DNA of 64,000 bases from Apodemus sylvaticus (lineage: Eukaryota; Chordata; Mammalia; Rodentia; Muridae): NCBI RefSeq assembly GCF_947179515.1, contig NC_067473.1, forward strand, positions 76,544,436-76,608,435, read 5' to 3'. A program made the translations under genes and the position numbers. Shown in pieces: positions 11,970 to 23,889 of the stretch; position 1 is the first letter of the stretch; each line of letters opens with the position of its first letter. A model generated the notes under the pieces. It saw only the letters and a program-made list of their open reading frames with translations, was not told the DNA's origin and ran no database searches.

Positions 11970-12168
11970 GGGGCTGGAGAGATGGCTCAGTGATTAAGAG
12001 CACTGACTGCTCTTCTAGAGGTCCTGAGTTCAATTCCCAGCAACCACATGGTGGCTCATGGCCATCTGTAATGGGATCTGATGACCTCTTCTCGAGTGTC
12101 TGAAGAGAGCAATAGTGTACTCACATATATAAAAATGAATAAATAAATCTTTTTTTTTACAAAAAAAC
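11970..12168 (+). mobile_element. B2 SINE
   Basis: Full-length sense B2 with GGGGCTGGAGAGATGGCTCA head and AATAAATAAATC end. The short direct repeat CAACTATA (11962 and 12170) looks like the target-site duplication. Confidence 0.93.
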
Positions 12169-13144
12169 CCAACTATAAACTGTATAAACTACATATAAAA
12201 CTACAATTCTGAAAGCATTCTGAAGCTGTCAACTTTGACATTTTGATATATCAAATTAATATGTTTGGCATTGTACCTTGGTAAACAATTGGGGCCCTGT
12301 TTCCTTGAGCAGGTAATAACTGGGGACTCTTGTCTAACTGAGTTGACCTAAAGTCACATGTCTTCAGAATTGAAAGTAACACAGATTGTCCAGAATCCCA
12401 GTGTGCTTTCTGAGACGCATGACACATTGGTGCAATTGCATCATCTTTTAAACAGCCGTTATGTATTCAGTGGTCAGAAGAAGAGCAAGCCCTGGCTCCT
12501 CAGCCCTTACAGCCTGTGGTTCTGTGTTTGTATCACACCTTCTAGCAGACATCAGCAGTGGTAATCGTATGTGCTTTTCAATAGCAAGCCTTTAGTCTTA
12601 GGTGTTCTTGCCTTGGTTTGTTTGTTGCTCAATAACAATAGAAGCAGATTCTGCTATCAGCTCTTATTTTATATAGAAGGCTACTAGGCAAGTAGAGGTG
12701 GAGCAGGTGGCCAAAGGTTACTTAGCAGTGGTCTAGGCAGACTGACCTGACGGTGCTTGAGTAGACCCTCAGACTTGTAGTCAGAAGTGCTGGTAGCCCC
12801 CTGCTGTGAGGCTTGACCTTTGAGCTTTACCTTGGGGTATCAACACTAGGCGAATGCTGGTCGCCTCTCGCTTTGTTAGCCTGGTGCCCTAAGCTCTTGG
12901 ATGACTTCTGGGCATTGTTTCTTACCACCATTTTGTCAGTGTAATATGAGAGGGAGTCCACTGTGTGCTGTCTCGAAGGTTGAGACCATGGATCCCAAAT
13001 AAATAAGGATGGAAGGGAGCTGTGCTGTTTGGACTTTATAGTTCAGCGGGAAACAGATTGTAATTCAGTGTTTACCGGATAAGGCCAAAAATATTCTGAT
13101 CAGATCTCCCAAGACAAATTATACAAAGGAAACATATATTGTAG

Positions 13145-13275
13145 GCTGGGCGTAATGAAACATGCCTTTATTTCTAGCAATTGGGAGACAGAGGCAGGTG
13201 AATCTCTGTGAGTTTGAGGCTAGCCTGGTCTACATATTGAGTTCCAGGATAGCCAGTATTATACAGAGAGAACTG
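13145..13275 (+). mobile_element. B1 SINE
   Basis: Sense B1: GGCTGGGCGTAATG, GAGGCTAGCCTGGTCTACAT and CCAGGATAGCCAG. Moderately diverged. Confidence 0.75.
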
Positions 13276-13499
13276 TTTTCAACAACAATGTTACACTGTA
13301 TTTATTTTCATTTGAAGGGTCAGTATGCACAGGACAGTGGAGGTCAGAACACACTGGGAGGAGTTGGTTCTCTCCTAGCAATTGACCCTAGCTTAGCACT
13401 GTTGGTGACTTATTGTTGGCAGCTATATTGTTGGCCCATATCCGGGATGAGAAAATTAGGGTAAGCCCCTCTCGGTTAGTGAGCAGAGCCAGCATCCTA

Positions 13500-13575
13500 A
13501 AAGTGACAGGCAGTTCAAGGTCAAGTTTGGTGACCTTGAACAAATCACTCTGAGCTTCAGCCTCCATGTGCAGGG
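13500..13575 (+). mobile_element. Possible MIR fragment
   Basis: GTGACCTTGAACAAATCACT followed by CTGAGCTTCAGCCTCC matches the MIR core region. Short. Confidence 0.35.
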
Positions 13576-13639
13576 CAGGCAGAGTGCTCCATACAGGGTT
13601 GACCAGGAGTTAGAAGTGGCAACTATTTGTTTTTTTTTT

Positions 13640-13905
13640 TTTTGTGCATTTGCTTGTGAGCCATCGTGTGGTTGCTGAGAATTGAACTCATGAGCTCTCC
13701 TTGCTCCAGGCCCTGCTCAATTTGGGCCTGCTTGCTCCGGCCCAAAGATTTATTTATTATATGTGAGTACACTGTAGCTGTCTTCAGACACCCCAGAAGA
13801 GGGCATCAGATCTTGTCACGGATGGTTGTGAGCCACCATGTGGTTGCTGGGATTTGAACTTAGGACCTTCAGAAGAGCAGTCAGTGCTCTGCCATCTCAC
13901 CAGCC
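13640..13905 (-). mobile_element. Two stacked antisense B2-type copies
   Basis: A partial copy (GTGGTTGCTGAGAATTGAAC, then CTCCAGGCCCTGCTC) is joined to a second, fuller antisense B2 (CACTGTAGCTGTCTTCAGAC to CTGCCATCTCACCAGCC). Confidence 0.7.
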
Positions 13906-13984
13906 TGTGGCAGCTGTTTTTATTCTTGTGAGTATTTTATGGTGGTTTAATGAGAACCTTCTTTTTCTTTTCTTTTCTTTTTCT

Positions 13985-14205
13985 GAGATTTTAATTATTT
14001 TTATTTTATGTGTATGAGTGTTTTGCCTGTGTTTATGTCTGTGCACTATGTACATGAAATGCCCTCGGATTCCAGAAGAGAGCATTGGATCCCTTCTAAC
14101 TGGAGTTCCAGATGGTTGTGAGCTACAGTGTGAGTGCTGGGATCCAACTCGGGTCTTCTGGAACATCATCAAGTGTTCTTAACAGCTGAGCCATCCCTCC
14201 AACCA
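13985..14205 (-). mobile_element. B3 SINE
   Basis: Antisense B3: TGTTTTGCCTGTGTTTATGT, CTAACTGGAGTTCCAGATGG and CAGCTGAGCCATCCC. Confidence 0.8.
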
Positions 14206-14290
14206 ATATGGAGTTACCTTTCTAACTTACAAAAGTAGCATTGGCTTTTAAGGTTTTGATAATCTAGAGGGTATAATTCCCTGGTTCTGT

Positions 14291-14291
<1 letters not shown>

Positions 14292-14346
<55 letters not shown>
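14292..14346. repeat. (TCTA)n microsatellite
   Basis: About 13.5 uninterrupted TCTA units; probably polymorphic. Confidence 0.97.
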
Positions 14347-14732
14347 GCACACCCTTCTGTGTGTATACATCTCCATCTTTGCATATATGTAAGGATCTAA
14401 GTTTATGTTGTGTTACGAGTCTCCTCCCACAACTGAGTATTTTTCCCGTCCCCTCTCTGGATCATGTAACCTGTGACAGCAACCGAGCAGTGAAGGAGAC
14501 ATTTATTCTTGGCTAAGAATAGCAGAAGAGGGCTTAAAACTCCTACATCTGTCTCTCTGCCTTTGGTGGGCGATGGGGAGGAGCCGACTAGCAAAGGGAG
14601 GGGCGTCATTTCTGCAACTGTAGGTTTCTCATCCTTCTTTCGTCTCTTCATGTTTGCTTGTTTGTTTGTTACTGCCATAGCCCTATGTGTATATGCCAGT
14701 TAGCGTGCACGGGGTTATAAAGAAACGAGAGA

Positions 14733-14890
14733 GCTGGGCTGTGGTGTCACATGCCTTTAATCCCACCACTTGGGAGGTAGTGGCAGTCAGGTCTCTGTGA
14801 GTTCAAAGCCAGCCAGAGAGACAGAGACACAGACACAGACACAGAGAGACAGAGTTAGTTCTAGGATAGCCAGGGCTGCACAGAGAAACA
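14733..14890 (+). mobile_element. B1 SINE with inserted AGAC-rich stretch
   Basis: Sense B1, from GCTGGGCTGTGGTGTCAC to TAGCCAGGGCTGCACAG. The middle is interrupted by an ACAGAGACAC-type simple repeat. Confidence 0.75.
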
Positions 14891-15784
14891 AACAAACGAA
14901 AGGTTGTCTAGTGGTCACTCTGACAGCGATAGATCTGACAGAAATATCGGCCAGCCTACCAAAGAAGACTTCTGGACCCCAGACAGCCTGTCCTCGGCAA
15001 TAAATAAGACCAAAGCAGGGTAGAAATTCAGCCGAGCACTGTGTAGCGCTCACTCAGTGAGGTGCAGCTGGGGGGTATCCAGAATGGCAGCCTGAGAGCC
15101 CTCAGGTCAGAGAATTACACTCAGGTGCGTGGGCATGACTGCTCTTTTCATTTCTGTGTCATGGATGTCCCCTGGCTCAACATTCACACTGTTGCCTCTT
15201 TCTCCCAAACAGGGTTTACCACAGATGTGCTGTATTTAACAGGTATCTCCTTTCCAGTGGACATGTCAGTTCTCCCAGCCTTGTAGATTATAAGCATGGA
15301 TGCCTGCGGGTGTGGCTCAATGGTGGAGACTCTGACCTACAAAGGGACACTGCAGCCACTTTGTAACAAGTTTTCCTGGAAATGCTTTGCACTGATCCTG
15401 TGTCTGGTATACCTGCTCGGAACCCCAACAACAGGTCTCATCTAGGGAAGCCTTGGTTTGCCTCATGAGGGAATTACTGTGTAGACACTATTAGGACTGC
15501 TACAGCAGTACAAAACCGAGGCAGGGTGTTTGCTGAGGCGGGGAGGGAGTCAGAGCCTGGCTGAGGCAGAGCTCGGGGTGGGAGTGTGGATGCTTGTTGG
15601 CCTCAGTGAGAGCTCTGGAGATGGGACAGGTTAAGAGGTGAAGGGGAAAGGTGAAGTCAGACTAGGGAGGAGAGAACCCCAAGGGATGTGTGGTTCCGGG
15701 AGAGCTTCAGCTAGGCCAGACCTGTGTGCCTCAGGGCTGAGGGCGTTGTGGATAATAGACTAAGCACGCAATGGGTCCGTTCGT

Positions 15785-16890
15785 GGTTTTCAGATAGTAT
15801 TTATTGTATTTATAGTATTTCATAAAGTTTTATCCATTCAAAGTATACAATTCAATGGTCTTTAGTCATAGTCATGGGTGAGTGTTGACATAGTCAAATT
15901 AAAATAGTCTCATTGGGGCTGGAGAGATGGCTAAGTGGTTAAGAGCATTGGCTGCTCTTCCAGAGGTCCTGAGTTCAATTCCCAGCAACCACATGGTGGC
16001 TCACAACCATCCATAATGAGATCTGACGCCCTCTTCTGGTATCTCTGAAGACAGCTACAGTGTACTTATATATACATTAAATAAATAAAAAAAATGCAGG
16101 CAAAGCATAGAATAGTTTCATTAACTTAAAAAAAAGAATTAACCTCTGTACCTGTCAATATCACTTCCCAATATCAAGAATAGTTTTCTTGGGGGCTCCT
16201 CGCTCTCTGCCAGCCCTAAGCTCCCGACGTACATTGCATCCTGCCTGTGGATACCTCCGCTCTGGACTCCCACGCAAATGGAGAAGTCATTCATGTGTGG
16301 ACTTCTGGGACCAGCTTCCTTCACTCAGTGTGGTGCTGTCAAGGGCTATCTAGAATGTAGGGTGTGTCAGAACTGCATGTCACTCTTTTAAAATGTTCCG
16401 TTGTGTGGACAGACCAGGTTTGGTTTATCTGTTTATCCTCTGATGGAATTTGCGACTGGTTTCCTTTTGGCTGGGTGAGCTATGTGGCTGTGAATCTCAC
16501 ACGTAGGTTTTTGTGATGGTGTTTTCCTTACTCTTGGATGTGTACCTGGGAGCGGAATCTGAGCCGAGGGGTAACTCTGTGGATGCTTAAAAACAGCCAG
16601 AGTTGCTGTGCCAGTTTTCACGTGCACCAAAGGTCCCAGTGTCTCTGTATTTTGTCCATATTTCTTATCCAGCCTTTTGCTTCTACCCTTCAGCCTCATG
16701 GGACATGTGGTCCTGTTTTGGTCTTTCGTTTCCCTGATTGTGGTGGTGTTGAGCCACAGTTCCTGTGCTTCCTGACTGTCTGCTCAGCTTCTTTGCAGAA
16801 ATGTCTGATGGGGATCCTTTGCCTCTTTGAATTGGCTTTTAAGAGTTCCTTATATAAAATGTAAATAAGTCTCTTATTAAATGTGTGCCC
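15785..16890 (-). mobile_element. Ancient L1 (L1M-like) fragment, antisense
   Basis: AGTATACAATTCAATGG at the left and TTAAAATGTTCCGTTGTGTG in the middle match antisense L1 ORF2 and 3' sequence of old mammalian L1. So do TTTGCAGAAATGTCTGATGG and TTTTAAGAGTTCCTTATATA. It is interrupted by a B2 at 15915. Confidence 0.6.
15915..16110 (+). mobile_element. B2 SINE nested in an old L1
   Basis: Sense B2 with GGGGCTGGAGAGATGGCTAA head and AATAAATAAAA end. Flanks AATAGTCTCATT (15903) and AATAGTTTCATT (16111) form an 11/12 target-site duplication. Confidence 0.92.
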
Positions 16891-16954
16891 AGGGCCTTGT
16901 GCTGGGTGAGCATTACAGGACTGGGCTCTGCTTTGGTTTTAGGAGCCTTTTCTT

Positions 16955-17112
16955 TTTTTTCTTTTTTCTTTTTTTTCCGAGACAGGGTTTCTCTGTATAG
17001 CCCTGGCTGTCCTGGAGCTCACTCTGTAGACCAGGCTGGCCTTGAACTCAGAAATCTGCCTGCTTCTGCCTCCCAAGTGCTGGGATTACAGGTGTGCGCC
17101 ACCATGCCTGAC
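16955..17112 (-). mobile_element. B1 SINE
   Basis: Antisense B1: CCGAGACAGGGTTTCTCTG to GTGCGCCACCATGCCTGAC, preceded by a T/C tail. Confidence 0.9.
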
Positions 17113-17194
17113 TCTTTTCTTCACTCTTGATCGATGACTGAGAAGCTCTGTGGTCTTGTGGTGGCTGCGATGGTTTGACGACTTCCGGCCTTTC

Positions 17195-17320
17195 CGTTTT
17201 GGTTTGGAGATAGGATCTCTTTGATGGATGCTTTAGATTGGTTTTGAACTTGGTCTCTTTCTGTCTCGCCTCCTCGGTAGCTGGGATCACAGACCTGTGC
17301 TACCAAGTCAAGTGTGTACT
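17195..17320 (-). mobile_element. B4-like old SINE
   Basis: GGAGATAGGATCTCTTTG, TGGTTTTGAACTTGG and TAGCTGGGATCACAGAC form a diverged antisense B1/B4. Confidence 0.4.
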
Positions 17321-17464
17321 TTGCAACATTCTTCATGAGGTTAGGTTTAATTATTTTTTGTTGTTTATGTTGTTGCTACCTTTATCTGAAAATCATTTGC
17401 TAAATCTAAGGGCATAGGTGTTTACCCCTTTTTCTTTTAGTTTTCTTTTCTTTTCTTTTTTTTT

Positions 17465-17560
17465 TTTAAGGAGGGCTTTAAGCTTTAGCACACTGGGGAT
17501 TAATCCCAGGTCCTATGCCTGCTGGGCAAGCACTCTACCACTGAACTACTTCCCTAGACT
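17465..17560 (-). mobile_element. ID/B4-type SINE fragment
   Basis: GGGGATTAATCCCAGGTCC and GGCAAGCACTCTACCACTG are the antisense tRNA-like part. Confidence 0.55.
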
Positions 17561-17654
17561 TTTGGAGTTGATTTTAATATATGATAGAAGGGAGCATTCT
17601 CTTGTATTGACCTAAGCACTATAGGTTGAAAATTCTTCTTTCCATACATTGCTC

Positions 17655-17917
17655 TTGACACCCTCTTGCTTCCTGTTGCTGTGATGAAACACCATCATGA
17701 AGGGAAGTCAGGTCAGGAACCTTGAGGCAGGAACTAAAGCAAAGGTCACGGAAGAGTGCTGCTGACTGACTTGCTCCCATGGACTGGCTTTCTTAGAGAA
17801 CTCAGGCTAGGCAGTGGTGGCGCACGCCTTTAATTCCAGCACTTGGGAGGCAGAGGCAGGCGGATTTAGAGTTACAGGACAGCCCAAATTACACAGAGAA
17901 ACCCTATCTCAAAAGAC

Positions 17918-17965
<48 letters not shown>

Positions 17966-18120
17966 GAGAAACCTCTGCTGAGAGATAATACTATCCCTAG
18001 TGGGCTGGGCTCTTTCACATTAAGAAACTGCTGACAGCCTTGCCTGCAGGCCAATCTGATATCAGATGACTCTTGCTTGGGTCAAGTTGGAAAATCTAAC
18101 CAGTATACAGTCAAAGATCA
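17655..18120 (-). mobile_element. LTR-like rodent repeat interrupted by B1 and (GA)n
   Basis: The left part is TTGCTGTGATGAAACACCAT. The right part is CAGATGACTCTTGCTTGGG and CAAGTTGGAAAATC. A sense B1 (17808-17920) with a GA repeat in its tail splits it. Confidence 0.55.
17808..17963 (+). mobile_element. B1 SINE with (GA)n tail
   Basis: Sense B1, shortened in its second half. About 20 GA units (17924-17963) occupy the tail position. Confidence 0.85.
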
Positions 18121-19180
18121 TCTGACCACAGAAGCGGGCTTTACTTTGGGACTTTGCTTTCTGCTTACTTGATCCCTACACCATCCATGCGCCTGTAGCC
18201 TTGTGTATAGCACTGCAGCTTTGGAGTTGGTGTGGGAATCAGGAAGTAGGAGCCCGTCTTCCTCCTGCTTCCTTTTCAGGATTGTTTTGGCTACAGGTCT
18301 CTTGTCAGCAAGTAAAAGGTATCTATCTGAATATAAATATGGGCTAATTTAGGCTGGCCTGGCACCCATTACATAGCTGAGCCTGGCCTCTGGCTTGTGG
18401 CTGTCCTCCTGCCTCTGACAATGCGAGGGTTGGAGGTGTGAGCTGCTACACTCAGTTCAGAAAGTCATTTGAAGACAGATGTCATCTGGGCTAGTGAGTG
18501 TTCATCTGCAGTGGGCGGGGGACCTTTCATCTAATGTTTTCTAAGCCATGAGCATGGGGTGCTTTCTCCTTAGTTAGCCTTCCTTTAATTTTCCTTTCGT
18601 GGGAGGTAGGGAAGGGCTGTTGTGACTGTGTTACATGTAGCCAAAGCTGACTTTGAACTCCTGGTCCTCCATCTTCAGCGTGCTGGGATTTCTTTAAATT
18701 TTGATAGTGTTCTGTCTGTTCTGATAGTATTTTTTGAAGTTTTTAATTTATTATTAATTTTATTTTACTCTTTTGAGTCTCATACAATTCATGCTTGCCT
18801 GGGGCTTGCTATTAAGTTCCTAATCTATCCCTCCCAACTACCCCCGTCTAAGCACTTAGCATGTAAGTATGTGCCCCCACTCCATACCACGTGAGACCCT
18901 GTCTTAAAAAAAAAGATCCTTCAGCAAGGACCAGGAGGGGCGCTAGAGAACTCCAAATACCCCGCTGTCAGTCAGTTACCCCTCTTTTTATTTATTTGCT
19001 CATTTTTTGAGGCGGGGCCATCCTTGGTAGCCCGGGTCAGCTTGGATGGGCAGCCTCCTGAAGATGCTCAGGATCGCGGGGGCATGCACTACCACGCCTG
19101 CATTCACCAGCTGTTCTAAGACGGAAATAAGCAAGAGGGAGGGGAGGGAAGGGAGCCGTGTTAGCATAAAGCTCACTGAG

Positions 19181-19356
19181 GGGGCTGGAGAGATGGCTCA
19201 GCGGTTAAGGGCACTGACTGCTCATCCAGAGGTCCTGAGTTCAATTCCCAGGAATCACATGGTCACTCACAACCATCTGTAATGGAATCCGATGCCCTCT
19301 TCTGATGTGTCTGAGGACAGCAACAGTGTACTCATATACATTATATATACAATAGA
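19181..19356 (+). mobile_element. B2 SINE
   Basis: Sense B2. Flanks TCACTGAG at 19173-19180 and 19359-19366 are a short target-site duplication. Confidence 0.92.
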
Positions 19357-19787
19357 GATCACTGAGGAGGCGGGAGGAGTACTTGCTGGGAGGTGAGGGC
19401 TGTGTCTACTTGAGGATCTCTCCGCCCATAAAGACATCCTCATTATTCGGATGCGGCTCTGGAGGCAGCCCTGGCACTTCCTCTGCTGTTCCTGAAGGTC
19501 TTTCACCTTCTCCCCTCACGTGGGTTCGTTCCCCTTACCATATTGCAATGGCATTTCTATCATGAGGAGTCCCAACGTGTTCTGCACACAGATCTACACC
19601 GAGTTCCAAGCAGAACGTTGTCAAAATAGTTGTGAAGTTCATTTTTTTCCTCGTTTGCTAATTTTAAACCCTCAATTTGGTCACGTTTAGCACCATAAGT
19701 TTAACTTCTAACATGTGTTGTAGAGATTTGAACGTTAGTGCTTTGTTGATTTTTTTTTTTTCATTCAAATAGCCTCTTAAAAGTCTG

Positions 19788-20040
19788 TGGTGGTTTGAAT
19801 AGAAATGGCTCATAGGTTCGTGTATTTGACTATTTGGGATTCCAGGTCAAGTAGGATGTTTAGGGAAGATTAGGAGGTGTAACCTCGTTGGAGGAGCTGT
19901 GTCTTTGGGGGTGAGCTTTGAGGTTTCAAAAACCCACACTACTATATGTAAGCAGGACAAGTGCTGCAGAGACATGCCTGCCTGCTTGTTGCCATACCTT
20001 TTACCTTTTGCCTTGAGGACTAACTTTCACATTGTAAGCA
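19788..20040 (+). mobile_element. LTR-like rodent repeat, partial
   Basis: GTGGTGGTTTGAATAGAAAT start, GATTAGGAGGTGTAACC and GCTTTGAGGTTTCAAAAACC. Same group as the repeat at 4148, in the other orientation. Confidence 0.5.
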
Positions 20041-20044
20041 AGCC

Positions 20045-20200
20045 CCCCCCCCATGCTCCCTCCCTCCCTCCCTCCCTCCCTCCCTCCCTCCCTCCCTCCT
20101 TTCCTTCTTTCTCCTTGTAGCCTTGGCTGTAGACCAGGCTGGCCCCAGACTCCCAGATCCACCTGGGATTAAAGGCATGTGACACCACACCCTGCTAGCC
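20045..20200 (-). mobile_element. (CCCT)n and truncated B1
   Basis: A C-run and CCCT repeat (20051-20102) sit in the tail position of a short antisense B1 (GGCTGTAGACCAGGCTGGCC to GGCATGTGACACCACACC). Confidence 0.75.
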
Positions 20201-20919
20201 TTCCTTTGTAAGTTGCCGTGGTCACGTGCTCACGTGGTCACGGTGTGTGCTCACAGTAGTGGAACAGTGACTCAGACAGAATTGTGGCTCGCTAGCTCAA
20301 TGCATGCAGGTCCCTGAGTCAGACCGAGCAGCACACACAGGCACCCGGTCTGTGACAAGCTGAACGCTCCCCACCTTCTCTCCACATCCTTTTTTTACAG
20401 TTAACCTCTGAGCCGTTTAGCTGGGGCATCCTTATCTCTCCCATTTCCTGTAACCACTTTCCAGCCTTTGCTAAGTGCTTCCAAGCAGTGCTCCAGGGTT
20501 TCCTGGTTCAAATGCTGAGAGAGAGCTATCATTTAACCGTGGGGTGGTACCCGAGGCACCGGGCCTGTGGGTTGGCTACCCTGGAGTCCAACACACATCC
20601 TTGGTGTTGCAACTCATGCTTAGGGAGGGTCACAAAAGTAGGCCTAAGGTCATGTAGCTCTGGACAGGATCCTGGCCTCCCAGAGCCCTGGGAGTCCTGG
20701 GCATGTGTGGGAGAAGGCTTGCCCTGCAGTGGGCAGAGACAGCAGGTAAGGAAACTGCTCCTCAGAAAACGGTGAAATATCTAGTGTCCTTGAATTTGAG
20801 CATATGAAGTCAGCAGTAATTTAAAACTTTAAATTAGAAAGATAGCCAAGTATCTTAAGAAGAAGTGGAGCACAGAAAAGTGAAGCTAACTTAGTTCCTG
20901 TGAGTGTTTGGGTGGTGCA

Positions 20920-20929
20920 TGTCTGCGTG

Positions 20930-20963
<34 letters not shown>

Positions 20964-21110
20964 AATGCCTGTATGTGCCATAACATCGAATCTGTTGGTT
21001 ATCTGGTTTCTTGAAGGAGTTGGTTCTCCACTGTTTGGGTCCAGGAGTTGAGTTTAGGTCGTCATGCTCGGCAGGGAGCACCTCTGTCTGTTAAATCATC
21101 TTTCTCGTCC
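20920..21110 (-). mobile_element. B3-like SINE with (TG)n
   Basis: The TG repeat at about 20934-20960 is followed by sequence resembling an antisense B3. Diverged. Confidence 0.4.
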
Positions 21111-21129
21111 CTGTCCCTGTATTTCCTTT

Positions 21130-21320
21130 ATTAATTATAAAGACTTATTTGATTTTATGTATTCGAGTGCTTTGATTGAGTGCGTGTATGCGCATGCCTG
21201 GTACACGGGCCAGAAAAGGGCCCTGGGTCCCGGAACTGGAGGGATAGATGATTGAGAGCCTCCATGTGGGTGCTGGGTGCTGGGAACCCAGCATCACCGA
21301 GCCACTTTTCCAGCCCCAAT
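21130..21320 (-). mobile_element. B3 SINE
   Basis: Antisense B3: GACTTATTTGATTTTATG, CCGGAACTGGAGGG and CCGAGCCACTTTTCCAGCC. Confidence 0.7.
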
Positions 21321-21470
21321 TTTTTTTTTTTTTTTTTTTTTTTTAGGAAGAGTCTCACTGTATATCCTTAGTTGGCATGGAATGTGCTATGTAGACCAGG
21401 TTGGCCTCAAACTCAGAATATCTGCCTGCTTGTTGGATTAAAGGCATGCACCACCATGCCTCTGTGTGTG
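21321..21470 (-). mobile_element. B1 SINE, old
   Basis: Poly(T) then GAAGAGTCTCACTGTATATC and TGTAGACCAGGTTGGCCTC, ending GCATGCACCACCATGCC. Confidence 0.75.
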
Positions 21471-21539
21471 TGTGTATGTGTGTTTGTGTGTGTTTGTTGT
21501 TTAGTTTTGTTATTGTTGTTTTGTATTTTTTTCTTTTTT

Positions 21540-21930
21540 TAAACTTTATTTGATATATTTTTATTTACATTTCAAATGATTTCCCCTTTTCTGCTCTCCC
21601 ACTCCCCGAAAGTCACATAAGCCCCCTTCCCTCCCCCTGTTCTCCCACCCACCCCTTCCCACTTCCCTGTTCTGGTTTTGCCTTATACAGCTACACTGAG
21701 TCTTTCCAGAACCAGGGGCCACTCCTCCGTTCTTCTTGGACCTCATTTGATGTGTGGATTATGTTTTGGGTATTCCAGTTTTCCAGGCTAATATCCACTT
21801 ATTAGTGAGTGCATACCATGATTGATCTTTTGAGACTGGGTTACCTCACTTAGTATGATGTTCTCCAGCTCCATCCATTTGCCTAAGAATTTCATGAATT
21901 CATTGTTTCTAATGGCTGAATAGTACTCCC
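21540..21930 (-). mobile_element. L1 3' end, antisense
   Basis: TTTACATTTCAAATGATTTC, CTACACTGAGTCTTTCCAG and GGTTACCTCACTTAGTATGA, ending AATGGCTGAATAGTACTC. Same L1 region as at 9598; 5'-truncated, with a long C-run at its right edge. Confidence 0.85.
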
Positions 21931-21940
21931 CCCCCCCCCC

Positions 21941-22065
21941 CCCGCCTTGATGATAATGGACTGAACCTCTGAACCTGTAAGCCAGTCCCAGTTAAATGTT
22001 GTCCTTATGAGAGTGGCCTTGGTCATGGTGTCTCTTCATAGCAGTAAAACCCTAACTAAGACATG
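21941..22065 (+). mobile_element. 3' fragment of LTR-like repeat
   Basis: CTTGATGATAATGGACTGAA, ACCTGTAAGCCAGTCCCAG and AGTTAAATGTTGTCC, ending AAACCCTAACTAAGACA. It abuts the C-run and L1 directly. Confidence 0.6.
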
Positions 22066-22109
22066 AATGACTATCTCTTTGAGATCCTACATTCACTTCT
22101 TAAAAAAAT

Positions 22110-22300
22110 ACATACTGAGAGCCTGGAGGGATGGGTCAGTGGTTAAGAGCTGCTGGGTTGGGGTCCCAGCACCCGTGTTGTGGATCACGAACATCTGTAG
22201 CTCCAATTCCATGGGATCTGACACCTTCTTCTGACCTCTGTGGGCAGTTTGCAGGCATGGCGTGCATAGACATACATGAGACACTCATATGCAGAAAACA
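22110..22300 (+). mobile_element. B3 SINE
   Basis: Sense B3: GCCTGGAGGGATGGGTCAGT and TGTAGCTCCAATTCCATGG, with an A-rich end that served as target for the next B2. Confidence 0.8.
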
Positions 22301-22315
22301 AAATAATACAAAATA

Positions 22316-22492
22316 GGGGCTGGAGAGATGGCTCAGTGTAAGAACACCGACTGCTCTTCCGAAGGTTCTGAGTTGGAATCCCAGCACCCACATGGTGGCT
22401 CACAACCGTCCATAATGAGATCTGACGCCTCTTCTGGGGTGTCTGAAGACAGCTACAGTGTACTTACATATAATAAGTAAATAAATCTTAAA
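22316..22492 (+). mobile_element. B2 SINE inserted in a B3 tail
   Basis: Sense B2 with a perfect 15-bp target-site duplication, AAATAATACAAAATA, at 22301-22315 and 22493-22507. Young. Confidence 0.95.
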
Positions 22493-22554
22493 AAATAATA
22501 CAAAATAAAATATATACTCAGAAGTGAAATTGCTATATGTAGGACTTTATTTTT

Positions 22555-22880
22555 AAAAATATTGTTATCATTATCAACATCATCATTATAACCATATGGT
22601 CTTTCTGTGCCCGCCCTAACTCTGAATAATGACACAGAGACGTGTATTTATTTATAATAGCTTCAGGCCTTAGGTTACTCTTGTTCCCAACTAACTTTTA
22701 TAATTTATGTTCTGCACGTGGCTCGTTACGTTCAGAGTCTCTAGTCCTGGCACCTGCTTTTTCCTCCGTAGCGAACTCACCACGCCTGATTCTGTTCCAG
22801 AGTGCCTAACTCTGGCCGGAAGTCCCACCACTTCTCTCCTCCTTTGCTCCAGGCCCTCGGCTGTTTATTAAAACCAATCA
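22555..22880. mobile_element. Possible rodent medium-reiterated repeat
   Basis: AATAATGACACAGAGACGTG, TGTTCCCAACTAACTTTTAT and GCACGTGGCTCGTTACG look like a known rodent repeat, but I cannot name its family. Confidence 0.4.
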
Positions 22881-23045
22881 TAAGGTGAGCGAGGATATAA
22901 AATATGTTTATAAAATATGACGCAGCCTTATGAATAACAGTACCAAAGTCCGGTCTGCACCCAACTCTCTGCCGGCATAGAAATCAGCGTTTGAATAAAT
23001 ACAAAGATGACCTTTATACAGTGCACAGAAAGATCACCCCAGCAA

Positions 23046-23052
23046 CCATCAC

Positions 23053-23088
<36 letters not shown>

Positions 23089-23089
23089 T
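23046..23089. repeat. (CAT)n microsatellite
   Basis: About 14 CAT/TCA units near an old ID/B4-like element (23122-23200). Confidence 0.9.
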
Positions 23090-23121
23090 AACCGAGGAGT
23101 ATATTATTTAAACACTAGATG

Positions 23122-23200
23122 AGGTCTGGGGCATAGCTGTTAGTGGAGCCCATGCCTAGCATATGTAGGATCCCGAGTTCAATTCCATGTACCACACACT
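23122..23200 (+). mobile_element. ID/B4-type SINE fragment
   Basis: GGGGCATAGCTGTTAGTGG and GATCCCGAGTTCAATTCC are the sense tRNA-like head. Confidence 0.5.
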
Positions 23201-23513
23201 CAAATATGACCAGATGTGAACCCCGATGAGCTGACATGATGAGTTGGCAAACAGAGTTGAAGGGCTGAAGGAAGAAACTTTCTGCAAGAGATAGGGACAA
23301 GGAAGAAGAAGTGGATTGATTGCTTCCTTGTTGAGTTAAAACAGAATAGCTTGTTCATCCTACTGCCTTGTGATTGATTGGTTTTAATTTTAAAGTTCAC
23401 TGATTGCTTGGTATGGGATAGGAGACTGTGTTGTGGTTTGATCAGTCTGTTGGGCTTGGTGTGAGAACTCAGGCCAAATCAAAGGCTTTGTGTACATTTT
23501 ATTAAAGTACCTT

Positions 23514-23518
23514 ATTTT

Positions 23519-23557
<39 letters not shown>

Positions 23558-23723
23558 TTTTTGGTTTCATGGATTTGATTTTTTTTGAGACAGGGTTTCT
23601 CTGTATAGCCCTGGCTGTCCTGGAACTCACTCTGTAGACCAGACTGGCTTCAAACTCAGAAATTCACCTGACTCTGCCTCACAGAGTGCTGGGATTACAG
23701 GTGTGCACCACCACCGCCCGGCC
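23514..23723 (-). mobile_element. B1 SINE with (TTTA)n in its tail
   Basis: Antisense B1. TAAAGTACCTT at 23503-23513 and 23724-23734 is a perfect 11-bp target-site duplication. The TTTA repeat (23516-23561) lies inside the insertion, so it grew from the A-tail. Confidence 0.93.
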
Positions 23724-23889
23724 TAAAGTACCTTTTTGGTTTTAGCTTTATGTGTTGATTGTTGAAACTCTTGCTCACCCTCTTCTACAGAAATATTTGT
23801 TGGTATAGACTTACAAGAGCGTTTATTTCGTGACTTGATCTGTTCATTGTTCGTCATGTTATAAATAACTTATTGTTTGACTTGCTTTT

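Noticed and set aside
15915..16110. tRNA-like A and B boxes in B2 elements (also at 11970, 19181, 22316 and others)
   Set aside because: These are SINE-internal Pol III promoters derived from tRNA, not tRNA genes. No intact cloverleaf was recognised.
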